A DNA stretch of 64,000 nt, taken from Verrucomicrobiia bacterium (lineage in GTDB: Bacteria; Verrucomicrobiota; Verrucomicrobiia; Palsa-1439). Every line of letters begins with the position of its first letter. Within the stretch, counting starts at the first letter, position 1. Positions 44,425-53,199 of the stretch are shown one piece after another. Both the position numbers and the translations under genes were made by a program. The stretch spans positions 426,295 through 490,294 of the forward strand of contig JAJVHY010000004.1 in NCBI GenBank assembly GCA_022072455.1, written 5' to 3'. Under the pieces are notes generated by a model, which ran no database searches, was not told the DNA's origin, and saw nothing but the letters and a program-made list of their open reading frames with translations.

Positions 44425-45452
44425 GTCGTTCCTAAGCCCATCCTGCCGGCGGCAAGGGATTTGATCTTGCCGCTGTTGAGCGAGCCGGTCACCGCTTTGT
44501 CGATGGCGGCGGCAGCTTTCGTTTCGCCGAGCGTGTCGAGCATCATGCCGGCGGCGTTGATGGCGGCGATGGGGTTTATGACGTTTTGGCCGGTGTACTT
44601 CGGCGCACTACCGCCCATCGGTTCGAACATCGAGACACCTTCGGGATTGATGTTGCCGCCCGCGGCGACCCCGAGGCCACCTTGGATGATGGCGGCGAGA
44701 TCGGTGATGATGTCGCCGAAAAGGTTTTCTGTGACAATGACGTCGTACCATTCAGGCTGTTTCACGAACCACATGGTCGCGGCATCGACGTGATTGTAGT
44801 CTTGCTTGATGTCTTTGTAATCCCGGTCACCAATTTCCTTGTGCGTGCGCGCCCAAAGATCGCCGGCATGGGTGAGGACGTTGGTCTTGTGGACGAGCGT
44901 GAGCATCTTCTTCTTGTTGCGCCGCCGGGCATATTCGTAGGCGTAACGGACGCAGCGTTCGACGACGGGCCGGCCGTAGATCATGACCTGCGTGGCAATT
45001 TCCATCGGCGTGCCTTTTTGCACGACGCCACCGACGCCGGTATAGATGCCGCCGGTATTTTCGCGGACGACGACGAAATCAATGTCGGTCGGCGTCTTGT
45101 CCTTCAACGGACAGTCTTCAACCCGGTAGAGGCGAACGGGGCGGAGATTGATGTATTGGTCGAGCGTGAACCGGGCTTTGAGCAGGATGCCGGTTTCGAG
45201 GATGCCGGGTTTCACGTCCGGGTGGCCGATCGCGCCGAGGAAGATGGCGTGCTGTTTGCGGAATTCCTCGATCACGGAGTCCGGCAACGTCTCGCCAGTT
45301 TTGAGGTAGCGTTCGCCGCCGAGGTCGTAGTTCGTATAATTGAGTTTGAAACCAAATTTGCGTTGGGCGACTTCGAGCACTTTGACCGCTTCACGCACGA
45401 CTTCCGGGCCTGTGCCGTCGCCGGGAATGACTCCGATGTTGTAACTTTTCAT
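44391..45452 (-). CDS. leuB: 3-isopropylmalate dehydrogenase / isocitrate dehydrogenase family
   Basis: 353 residues from ATG 45452; a 28-residue upstream extension lacks similarity. IGVIPGDGTGPEVVREAVKVL, NLRPVRLYRVEDCPL, VVRENTGGIYTGVGG, and the signature VIVTENLFGDIITDLAAIIQGGLGVAAGGNINPE mark the beta-decarboxylating dehydrogenase family. The short length fits LeuB. The enzyme oxidises and decarboxylates 3-isopropylmalate in leucine synthesis, and leuC occurs 14 kb away at 59806. Tartrate or isocitrate specificity is a less likely alternative. A 60-bp gap separates it from a divergent aminotransferase. Confidence 0.85.
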   Translation of the reverse strand: MKSYNIGVIPGDGTGPEVVREAVKVLEVAQRKFGFKLNYTNYDLGGERYLKTGETLPDSVIEEFRKQHAIFLGAIGHPDVKPGILETGILLKARFTLDQYINLRPVRLYRVEDCPLKDKTPTDIDFVVVRENTGGIYTGVGGVVQKGTPMEIATQVMIYGRPVVERCVRYAYEYARRRNKKKMLTLVHKTNVLTHAGDLWARTHKEIGDRDYKDIKQDYNHVDAATMWFVKQPEWYDVIVTENLFGDIITDLAAIIQGGLGVAAGGNINPEGVSMFEPMGGSAPKYTGQNVINPIAAINAAGMMLDTLGETKAAAAIDKAVTGSLNSGKIKSLAAGRMGLGTTQVGDLIAAAV

Positions 45453-45512
45453 AAGGCGCGGAGTATTCTTGCCGGCTTGCGGTTTTTCAATCGAATTCTT
45501 ATGGTGACACCT

Positions 45513-46676
45513 ATGCAAATTCCCGCACCGATTCAACCGCCAAAACGATTACTCATGGGGCCCGGCCCGAGCGATGTCGCGCCTTCCGTCTTGATGGCGA
45601 TGAGCAAACCCATCGTCGGTCACCTCGACCCGGTCTTCGTCAAAATCATGGATGAGACCAAGACGATGCTGCGCGAAGTCTTCCAGACAAAAAATGACAT
45701 GACGTTCCCGATCAGCGGTACCGGCAGCGCGGGCATGGAATTTTGCTTCGTCAACCTCATCGAACCCGGCGACACCGTCGTCATCGGCGTCAACGGCGTC
45801 TTCGGCACGCGCATGTGCGACGTGGCCGGTCGCTGTGGCGCGAACGTCGTGAAAGTCGAAGCGCCCTGGGGACAAATCATCGAGCCGAAACAAATCGCTG
45901 ACGCGCTCAAGACCTGCAAACCGAAACTCGTGGCCATCGTCCACGCCGAGACGAGTACCGGTGCGCTGACGCCCGTCGAAGAAATTTCCAAACTCGTCCA
46001 CGCTGCCGGTGCGTTGTTCGTCCTCGATACCGTCACCTCGCTCGGCGGCTGCCCGGTCAAACTCGACGCGTGGCAAGTGGATGCCGTTTACAGCGGCACC
46101 CAAAAATGCCTGAGCTGCCCCCCCGGCATGTCGCCGGTATCACTCAGTCCGCGCGCGATGGAAGTGGCGACCAAACGTAAGACGAAGGTGCAGAGCTGGT
46201 ATCTCGACGTCAACCTGCTCGCGTCCTACTGGGGACAAGACCGCGTCTACCATCACACCGCCCCGATTTCGATGGCGTACGGATTGCACGAAGCGCTCCG
46301 GCTGGTTCTCGAAGAGGGACTCGAAAACCGATTCCGCCGGCACGAACAAAATCACAAGGCGCTCAAAGCCGGTCTGCATGCGATGAAGATGGAGATCGCC
46401 TCGCAAGCCGGTCACCAACTCTGGCAACTCAACACCGTCACTGTCCCCGCCGGCATTGACGAAGCCGCGGTGCGCCGCCGGTTGCTCAACGAATTCAGCA
46501 TCGAAATCGGTGCCGGCCTCGGCCCGCTCAAAGGCAAAATCTGGCGCGTCGGCCTGATGGGTGAGACGAGCAAGAAGGAGAACATCCATACTTTCCTGCG
46601 CGCGTTCGGCAAAATTTTGAACGAGTCCGGCTACGCCGTGAATGTCGAGGTTGCGATTGCAGCGGCTAAGGTCTGA
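45513..46676 (+). CDS. Class V aminotransferase, alanine-glyoxylate/serine-pyruvate type
   Basis: 387 residues. ATG 45513 has GGTGA 5 nt upstream; ATG 45501 is a possible longer start. LLMGPGPSDVAPSVLMAMSKPIVGHLDPVFVKIMDE is the AGT N-terminus. DTVTSLGGCPVKLDAWQVDAVYSGTQKCLSCPPGMSPV contains the PLP Asp and the Schiff-base Lys (GTQK). The family transfers amino groups among alanine, serine and glyoxylate in a PLP-dependent reaction; one substrate cannot be fixed. The nearby phosphoglycerate-dehydrogenase-like gene makes a serine/glycine role attractive. Confidence 0.88.
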   Translation: MQIPAPIQPPKRLLMGPGPSDVAPSVLMAMSKPIVGHLDPVFVKIMDETKTMLREVFQTKNDMTFPISGTGSAGMEFCFVNLIEPGDTVVIGVNGVFGTRMCDVAGRCGANVVKVEAPWGQIIEPKQIADALKTCKPKLVAIVHAETSTGALTPVEEISKLVHAAGALFVLDTVTSLGGCPVKLDAWQVDAVYSGTQKCLSCPPGMSPVSLSPRAMEVATKRKTKVQSWYLDVNLLASYWGQDRVYHHTAPISMAYGLHEALRLVLEEGLENRFRRHEQNHKALKAGLHAMKMEIASQAGHQLWQLNTVTVPAGIDEAAVRRRLLNEFSIEIGAGLGPLKGKIWRVGLMGETSKKENIHTFLRAFGKILNESGYAVNVEVAIAAAKV

Positions 46677-46682
46677 GGTAAA

Positions 46683-48014
46683 CTATCTCTCGACCGTAAA
46701 CGTGATGTCCTTCTTATCATCACCGCCATCGTCTTTACCGTCCTCGCCAACGCTGTACACGACATAGCCCTTCGCTAGTTCCTTGTAACGCAGTGGCTGG
46801 TTTGTAAAAGTGTCGTTTGGAATGGCGTTGAGAATATCGGGCACAAGCTCGTTGAGCCCTTTCGGTACATCGGCGTTTCCTCCACGACGTCGCTCGATGG
46901 CAAGCGCCGTCCGAGCAATCCGCAATCTGGCTTGAGTATCTAGAAATCGAGTCGTCATTTGATTCAGATCGGAAATTAGGAGTCGCGTGAAATAATTGTA
47001 GCTTGGCAGCTGTTCCCAGCGACCCAACTCGATAACCTGTGACGAGGAGGATTGGATTCGGTCGAGATACGTTTCGCATTTCTTCAGGAACACAAGTTGG
47101 TCGACCGCCAACAACCCCGCAACACTGTAGATCGTATAAGCGATGGAATAAGGAAGCGGAAGCTGACTGCGACTCAGGCGAGTTACGTGAGTAAGGTTTT
47201 GGACTATCTCCATGTATATGCAGGGATCAGTGGCAAATGCTTCACAACCAATACACCGCTGACTAATAACTGCGTGGACAAGTACCTCAATCCTGTCCGC
47301 CTCGGAAAGTTCCGAGGCAAACTCCTCGACTTGTCCCGAGGAGAACTGTGTTCGGCTCGCAAGATATTCGATTCCATCCACGGCCCGCCTCCGCGCTTCC
47401 GCTTGCACTAAGCAGGCGATGTTGCCCGGCTCGTTATCTAACGATTGCGCTAATGTAAGAAGGGCGGTTAGCGATTTGACCGCGGCTGGCAAGTCACCAT
47501 CATTCACACGATATATCGATTCCAACTCGAGAAGTTTCGCCGCCTGCCTCAATGCGGTAAGATGGTCATAGAAATGGTCAGGGTCGCTGCTGAACCAGTT
47601 TCGCAAGTCAATGGGATACCGGCATGGCGCCCCAGCGACGGCCTGATGCAAAAGTTCGAGCGCGTGTTTATTGCCGGCTAAATAAGCCGCAGTCGCCGCT
47701 TTTGTTTCCGGTGACAGAGCCTCGCCTCTCTTCGGGCCGCTTGCCTGCCCAACAGGCATCGGTAGTGCCTCACGTGCGTTCGCGCTCGGTTGCGCGATGT
47801 TGGCCCAAGCATTCGAGTAAAGCGTTGCCGCGTTCTCGCCCGGCGGCGGGGTCGGATACCACTGGTTGAGTTCGGCGAGCGTGACCGGTAATCCTTGCGC
47901 ACTAATCGCATTGAGTTTTGCCTCGACCATCCAATGCAGTGTGAGCCGGTAAGCAGCAAAGATAACCACCAGAAGCAGCACAGCCCGCCAACGCCGGTAA
48001 GCCTTTGTGCTCAT
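46683..48014 (-). CDS. Membrane-anchored protein of unknown function
   Basis: 443 residues from ATG 48014 (ATG 48026 also possible). A single N-terminal helix (WRAVLLLVVIFAAYRLTLHWMV) suggests an inner-membrane anchor with a periplasmic, mostly alpha-helical body. LPVTLAELNQWYPTPPPGENAATLYSNAW near residue 42 and CLVQAEARRRAVDGIEYLA near 200 are motifs I associate with PVC-group proteins without known function. The C-terminus (YVVYSVGEDGKDDGGDDKKDITF) resembles the endings of pseudopilin-like secreted proteins. No enzymatic motif is seen. It is convergent with the aminotransferase (6 bp) and divergent from purB. Confidence 0.7.
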   Translation of the reverse strand: MSTKAYRRWRAVLLLVVIFAAYRLTLHWMVEAKLNAISAQGLPVTLAELNQWYPTPPPGENAATLYSNAWANIAQPSANAREALPMPVGQASGPKRGEALSPETKAATAAYLAGNKHALELLHQAVAGAPCRYPIDLRNWFSSDPDHFYDHLTALRQAAKLLELESIYRVNDGDLPAAVKSLTALLTLAQSLDNEPGNIACLVQAEARRRAVDGIEYLASRTQFSSGQVEEFASELSEADRIEVLVHAVISQRCIGCEAFATDPCIYMEIVQNLTHVTRLSRSQLPLPYSIAYTIYSVAGLLAVDQLVFLKKCETYLDRIQSSSSQVIELGRWEQLPSYNYFTRLLISDLNQMTTRFLDTQARLRIARTALAIERRRGGNADVPKGLNELVPDILNAIPNDTFTNQPLRYKELAKGYVVYSVGEDGKDDGGDDKKDITFTVER

Positions 48015-48080
48015 GCCGGCGAGCATAGCATTTGGCGACACGTTGACAACACTCCGGGCGTTCGCTAGCCTGCCGGCATT

Positions 48081-49367
48081 ATGATTCGACGTTATTCACG
48101 CGAAGCGATGCGAGCGATTTGGACGGAGGAGAACAAGTTTGCCATCTGGTTGCAGATTGAAATTCTCGCCTGCGAGGCGCGGAAGATTCCGGCCAAGGAC
48201 CTCGCGATCATTCGCAAGAAGGCGAAGTTTTCTGTCGAGCGCATCAACGAGATCGAGAAGGTCACCAACCATGATGTGATCGCCTTTCTGTCGTGCGTCG
48301 CGGAGAACGTCGGGCCGGCGTCGCGGCATATTCATGAAGGGTTGACGTCGTCGGATGTGGGCGACACGGCGTTGGCGTTTCAGATGGTGCAGGCGGCGGA
48401 TATTTTGATCGCGGACGTGAAGGCACTGCGAAAGGTCGTGGCGAAGAAGGCGAAGAAGTACAAGTTCACGCCGTGCATGGGGCGGACGCACGGGGTGCAT
48501 GCGGAGCCGACGACGTTTGGGTTGAAGATGGCGTTGATGTACGACGAGTTTGGCCGGGCATTGGCGCGGCTCGAACGAGCACGGGAGATCATGGCGGTCG
48601 GCAAGATTTCAGGTGCGGTCGGGACGCACACGCATTTGTCGCCGGCGGTGGAGGCGTATGTGTGCCGGAAACTCGGGCTGAAGCCGGCAAAGATTTCCAC
48701 GCAGATTTTGCAGCGTGACCGGCATGCGGAATACAGCGCGGCGCTGGCGCTGGTCGGCAGTTCGATTGACCGGTGGGCGCAGGAGTTCCGGCATCTCCAG
48801 CGGACCGAGGTGCTCGAAGCGGAGGAGTTTTTTGCGGAAGGCCAGAAAGGTTCGAGCGCGATGCCGCACAAGCGCAACCCGATCACGTGCGAACGCCTCT
48901 GTGGTCTCGCGCGCGTGTTGCGCGGCAACTGTCTGGCGGCGATGGAAAACGTCGCACTCTGGCATGAACGCGACATCAGCCACAGCAGTGTCGAACGCGT
49001 TATTCTCCCAGACTCGACGACGTTGCTCGATTACATGCTCGTGAAGTTGACCGACATTGTCGACCGGTTGCTCGTCTATCCGGCACGCATGCAGGCAAAC
49101 ATCGACCTGAGCCGGGGACTGACGTTCTCACAGGCTGTCTTGCTGGGGTTGACGAAGAAAGGGCTGACGCGCGAGGCCGCCTACAAGATCGTCCAGACGA
49201 ACGCGATGAAAGCGTGGAAGGATTCCCGGATGTTCAAGGACTTGCTGCTTGAAGACGCCGCGGTCATGGAACACCTCAAGCCCGCTGACGTGGAGAAACT
49301 GTTCGACGTGAGCATCCACTTCCGCGAAGTGAACAACACGTTCAAGAAAGTCGGGATTCGCGGCTAG
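48081..49367 (+). CDS. purB: Adenylosuccinate lyase
   Basis: 428 residues. It splits succinyl-AICAR and adenylosuccinate in purine synthesis. The fumarase-superfamily signature [15 protein letters not shown] is at about residue 260, and [33 protein letters not shown] (catalytic His) and [13 protein letters not shown] complete the active-site regions. The stop codon sits inside a CTAG shared with the stop of the convergent gene, so no transcription terminator can lie between them. Confidence 0.95.
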   Translation: MIRRYSREAMRAIWTEENKFAIWLQIEILACEARKIPAKDLAIIRKKAKFSVERINEIEKVTNHDVIAFLSCVAENVGPASRHIHEGLTSSDVGDTALAFQMVQAADILIADVKALRKVVAKKAKKYKFTPCMGRTHGVHAEPTTFGLKMALMYDEFGRALARLERAREIMAVGKISGAVGTHTHLSPAVEAYVCRKLGLKPAKISTQILQRDRHAEYSAALALVGSSIDRWAQEFRHLQRTEVLEAEEFFAEGQKGSSAMPHKRNPITCERLCGLARVLRGNCLAAMENVALWHERDISHSSVERVILPDSTTLLDYMLVKLTDIVDRLLVYPARMQANIDLSRGLTFSQAVLLGLTKKGLTREAAYKIVQTNAMKAWKDSRMFKDLLLEDAAVMEHLKPADVEKLFDVSIHFREVNNTFKKVGIRG

Positions 49368-50722
49368 CGAAAGAGGCCGCGGCGTTTGATCACTTCGCCA
49401 GCGGCAGGTGGAACAACCGCTTCCCACGCGGGATTGCCGGACTGGATTTGCCCGAGAACTTCGCGGGCGAGAATTTTGAGCAGTTTCTCGTCGATGCCGC
49501 TCATGGATTCAATGAGCTTGTTGTCGAGCAGGTGCGCGTAGAGATGCCGGAGGTGCGGCGGCGCTTGGTAATCCACGGGGCTGACGACTTTGCCGGCGGG
49601 ATCGAGCGCGGGGCAGACATAGAGTTTGAGGTCGCCTTGAAAGAGTTGGCCAAGGGCTTGGAGGATTCCGCCGGGGACATCGGTGTAAAACTGTTCGTCG
49701 AAGAGTTCTTTGACGTTGCGCAGGCCCATCGCGAAGCCGATGTGTTTGGTCGTGAGCCGACGGAGAAACGGGACAAGCCGGTGGTAGCGCATGTAATTCG
49801 AGATCATCACCGTGTAGCCAAGCGAGCCGAGGATGTCGGCGCGGGCGAGGAAATCGGCGTGATCAATCTTGCCGTCGGTCTGGAGTTGCCGGAGCGTCAT
49901 TTCCATTAAGACGGCAGGATCGTCGCCTGCCGGGAAATGTTGCCGGGCGGCATCGAGGATGGCGGTGGTCAGATTGGTGATCGGGCGGAAGCTGCCGCGT
50001 TCGATGAGGATGGATTTTTTGTAGAGCGCGTCGACCGGTTGGACGACTTCGCCATCAGCGGTGAACATCGCGGCGTCAGTGAACTGCTGTTGGACGAGTT
50101 GGAGGCTCATCAGCCGGTTGTCCACACCTTGGAAGGCGGGGCCGGCGACGCGGAGCATGTCGATCTCGATGCGGTCGTGGGTCAGGTTATCGAGCAGCGA
50201 AGTGATGAGCGCAGCCGGCGCGTTGTAGAGGTAGAACGCGCCGTGAATAAGATTCACACCGAGCGCGCCGATGGCTTCCTGTTCGCGGACGTTTTCCGCA
50301 TCCAACATCCGGACATGCAAAATGATCTCAGACGGCTCAGCTTCCGGTATGTGCTGAAACCGGATGCCCATCCAGCCGTGGCCGTCGTCGTGCCGGCTGT
50401 AACTGCGGGCGGCCATCGTGTTGGCGAAGACGAAGAAGTTGGTTTTGTCGCCGCGCTTGGCCGCAAGCCGTTCGAGCAGGAGCGGATATTCGTGGTCGAG
50501 CATCGCGGCGAGGCGTTGCCGGCTGACGTACCGGGTGCAGGGGCCGTAGACGGCGTCGCTGACGGACATGTCGTAAGCCGAGATGGTTTTCGCGACGGTG
50601 CCGGCGGCGCCGCCGACGTGGAAGAACCACCGGGCCACTTCCTGCCCGGCCCCAATCTCCGCGAAGGTGCCGTAACGCGTGGCATCAAGGTTGATCTGCA
50701 ACGCTTTATCGCGAGTGGTCAT
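49364..50722 (-). CDS. Conserved protein of unknown function
   Basis: 452 residues from ATG 50722, overlapping the stop of the lipoate-ligase-like gene (ATGA). The N-terminal third is strikingly regular: [54 protein letters not shown], then [33 protein letters not shown] and GWMGIRFQ. I recognise this as a widespread conserved family but know no biochemical function. There is no signal peptide or membrane segment, so it is probably cytosolic. Coupling to a lipoyl/octanoyl transferase-like gene suggests a link with cofactor or fatty-acid metabolism. Confidence 0.7.
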   Translation of the reverse strand: MTTRDKALQINLDATRYGTFAEIGAGQEVARWFFHVGGAAGTVAKTISAYDMSVSDAVYGPCTRYVSRQRLAAMLDHEYPLLLERLAAKRGDKTNFFVFANTMAARSYSRHDDGHGWMGIRFQHIPEAEPSEIILHVRMLDAENVREQEAIGALGVNLIHGAFYLYNAPAALITSLLDNLTHDRIEIDMLRVAGPAFQGVDNRLMSLQLVQQQFTDAAMFTADGEVVQPVDALYKKSILIERGSFRPITNLTTAILDAARQHFPAGDDPAVLMEMTLRQLQTDGKIDHADFLARADILGSLGYTVMISNYMRYHRLVPFLRRLTTKHIGFAMGLRNVKELFDEQFYTDVPGGILQALGQLFQGDLKLYVCPALDPAGKVVSPVDYQAPPHLRHLYAHLLDNKLIESMSGIDEKLLKILAREVLGQIQSGNPAWEAVVPPAAGEVIKRRGLFR

Positions 50723-51360
50723 AGGCGCTTGTTCCAAGCGACCGCGGAATACTTACCGTCGGCGAGCCAGGTGATCATCGCATGTTCTTCGCCGGTCAGG
50801 TTGTATGGCTGGAAATCGCAATCGAATTGTTGCCGGAACCCCGCCGGCAAGTCGGCAACTTTGGCGGCGATGGAGCCTTGATGGAGCATGCCGTCGCGGT
50901 TGCGGCGTTGCGCGCCACCGGCCAGTTTTTCACCGGTCGCGGCGACAACATCGCCGGCAACGGGGTTTTGGAAGCATTCGTAATTGCCACGGGGCGTGGC
51001 GTTGTGTGTGGTGAGTTGGGAATGGAGTGTGATGGCCACAGCTTGGTGAATCGCGCAGTAAGCGTCGTTGGTTTTGAGTTTGTGCAGCGCGTGACCGGGC
51101 GGCACGACGACGGTAAAAGTGGTGTCGTTGACGTGATAGACAAGCCCGCCGCCGGTGAGCCGGCGGACAATGTCAAATTTGCCGGTGAGTTCGGCCGGGA
51201 ATTTTTGGAAGTAGCCGATGGAGACGGCTGGTTTGTCCCACGTGTAGAGACGCAAGAGTGGCCGGCCGCGTTGCGCGGCGGTGCGGAGGAGGACTTCGTC
51301 GGTGGCCATGTTGATGGCCGGCGACGCGGCGGGTGATTGGAGCAGGTCCCACATTTCCAT
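50719..51360 (-). CDS. Lipoate-protein ligase A / octanoyltransferase family protein
   Basis: 213 residues with the BPL/LplA/LipB fold: AINMATDEVLLRTAAQRGRPLLRLYTWDKPAVSIGYFQ, VRRLTGGGLVYHVNDTTFTVVVP (RRxTGGGxVxH) and NPVAGDVVAATGEKLAGGAQRRNRDGMLHQGSI with the catalytic Lys region. It transfers lipoate or octanoate to carrier proteins, or acts on biotin; which one is not clear. ATGA overlap couples it to the conserved protein downstream. Confidence 0.85.
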   Translation of the reverse strand: MEMWDLLQSPAASPAINMATDEVLLRTAAQRGRPLLRLYTWDKPAVSIGYFQKFPAELTGKFDIVRRLTGGGLVYHVNDTTFTVVVPPGHALHKLKTNDAYCAIHQAVAITLHSQLTTHNATPRGNYECFQNPVAGDVVAATGEKLAGGAQRRNRDGMLHQGSIAAKVADLPAGFRQQFDCDFQPYNLTGEEHAMITWLADGKYSAVAWNKRL

Positions 51361-51400
51361 GCCGGCACTCTAGCCGAGGTCACCAGCGAGCGGCAAGCGG

Positions 51401-53197
51401 TCAGAGCTGGAGGCCGCGGGATTCGGGATTTTGTTTTTTGTCACGGAGCAGGCAGCACTGGAGCAGGAGGTTGTCGGTGCTGGTGCGGATGGTGACCGGT
51501 GGATTGTCGCGCAGTGGAACGATGCGGAAGTGGCCGTCGTCCCAATCGAGAAGTTCGAGAGCCGCTTGTTCGCCTTTCAGGTCGCCCCGGGTCGCGGCGA
51601 TGATTTGACCTTGTTGGAGGATGAGTTCACCGGAATGTTTCGCAGTTTCGAGGGAGATTTTGACGGACCGATTGCCGGCGCAGAGGATTTGCACCATTTC
51701 CATGATGCCCATTTCGCGCAATGCGCCGCGGACGCCGTCGCCGCCGCTGTCCTTCGCTGAATGATGCCGGGCGATGATCCGGTGGATTTTCATCGCCATG
51801 ATTTCGACGTTGTGCGGTTTGGGAAGCCAGTCTTCCGCGCCGAGTTCGAGGGCGAATTTGACAAGATCGTTGTCAGCCAGCGCGTGGAAGACGACCGGGA
51901 TGCGGCGCAGTTCGGGATCAGATTTTAGCGTTTTCAACAGCTCGAAGCCATCGCCTCGGCCATCGAGTTTGTTTTCGGTGATCACGAGCGTGAAATTTTG
52001 GTCGCGCAAATGATGGAGCGCGTCTTCGATGGATTTGGCGATCGTGACGTGGAGGTCGCTGTTTTCCAGTCGCAGCCGGAGGACTTGCTGCTCCTCGGGA
52101 TTCGGGTCAACGATGAGCACGGCGGCCCAGAAAATATTCATCGCGCTGATGGTCTGCTCGTGCCGGCGCATGTGGATGAACGTTTCGAGCACTTGCGGAT
52201 CGAACGCGCTGGCGGCTTGCCGGCGGAGCTCTTCGATGACTTGGTCTTCGGTTTGCTGGCTGTCCGTGTTGGTGCGGCGCAGCGAATCGTACGCGTCGGC
52301 CACCCGCAGAATGTGCGCGGCCCGCAGCAACTGGGCGGATTGATCAGGCGCGGGCGCGTCGGTCGGCGCCACATCGGCGGCGGTATGGATGAGTTCGGTG
52401 ATTGGGAACGGGAATTTGAGGTTGCTCAGCATCTCCACGGTCGAGCGCACCGACGCCGGTAAGCGGTCGTGACGCGAATAGAGCGGTGCGCCGATTTGCC
52501 GGTGGGTCTCCAAACTGCCCAGATCGTGCAGCAGCCCGGCCAGCGTGACGGCATCGAGTTCACGCCGGCTCAAGCCGAGATGTTGCGCCACGAGCCGGCA
52601 ATGTTTGGCGACGCTGTGGGCGTGGCCACGCGCGCCAAGGTTGGCGCCTTCGAGCAGCGACATCAGCAGGTCCGCGAGTCCCAAGGTGCATTGGGCCAAT
52701 GATTCGTAGTCGATCACTTGGCCCAGCAGCAGTTCGCTGAAGTCATCAATGATCCGCACGCTGGTTTTGGTGTGGAGATCGCGCAGGATGTGTTCGGTTT
52801 GCAGGTTCAACGGGACACAGTGCCGGCGGGCGAGGAGAAAGTCAGCCGGTTGATCGGCCAGCGCGCTTTTCGCTTCGGCGAGACAGGAAGCGGTGGCGAC
52901 GTGGTAGTTTTCGTGTTCGAGCAGGCGGGAAATCAACCGCCGCACCTCTTCATCGCTCTCGACCAGCAGGATTGTGCCGCGTACCTGGCGCGCTTCCGCG
53001 GCGGCGTCAGTGCGCCGTTTGCCATTGGGTTTGGCTTTGGTCTCGTGGTTGTCGTACTCGAAGAGATTGGGCAGATTAAGTTTGAGGACGCTATCGTCGA
53101 GGTTGGGCGGGGGCGGCACGGCGGCGGCAGGCGCCGGGGGCGGAAGTGGGGGCGGCGCGGCGACTGCCGGTTTTTCTTTTTTGGAAAACAGCCCCAT
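51401..53197 (-). CDS. Degenerate REC-HD-REC-PATAN signalling protein
   Basis: 598 residues. A Pro/Ala-rich N-terminus (residues 1-35) precedes a receiver-like domain (GTILLVESDEEVRRLISRLLEHENYHV) whose phospho-site region reads PADFLLARRHC, with no Asp. An HD domain follows (GHAHSVAKHCRLVAQHLGLSRRELDAVTLAGLLHDLGSLE) with HD kept but the GYP motif absent. A second receiver (VLIVDPNPEEQQVLRLRLENS) has TLVITENKLDG, where Asp is Glu. The C-terminal DUF4388/PATAN domain is GVRGALREMGIMEMVQILCAGNRSVKISLE. It starts 2 bp after the pilT stop and is probably a regulatory partner of the retraction ATPase rather than an enzyme. Confidence 0.8.
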   Translation of the reverse strand: MGLFSKKEKPAVAAPPPLPPPAPAAAVPPPPNLDDSVLKLNLPNLFEYDNHETKAKPNGKRRTDAAAEARQVRGTILLVESDEEVRRLISRLLEHENYHVATASCLAEAKSALADQPADFLLARRHCVPLNLQTEHILRDLHTKTSVRIIDDFSELLLGQVIDYESLAQCTLGLADLLMSLLEGANLGARGHAHSVAKHCRLVAQHLGLSRRELDAVTLAGLLHDLGSLETHRQIGAPLYSRHDRLPASVRSTVEMLSNLKFPFPITELIHTAADVAPTDAPAPDQSAQLLRAAHILRVADAYDSLRRTNTDSQQTEDQVIEELRRQAASAFDPQVLETFIHMRRHEQTISAMNIFWAAVLIVDPNPEEQQVLRLRLENSDLHVTIAKSIEDALHHLRDQNFTLVITENKLDGRGDGFELLKTLKSDPELRRIPVVFHALADNDLVKFALELGAEDWLPKPHNVEIMAMKIHRIIARHHSAKDSGGDGVRGALREMGIMEMVQILCAGNRSVKISLETAKHSGELILQQGQIIAATRGDLKGEQAALELLDWDDGHFRIVPLRDNPPVTIRTSTDNLLLQCCLLRDKKQNPESRGLQL

Positions 53198-53199
53198 GG

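Noticed and set aside
44586-45512. Long N-terminal extension of the aminotransferase antisense to leuB
   Set aside because: Similarity to class V aminotransferases begins only at about 45513, where a GGTGA site precedes ATG.
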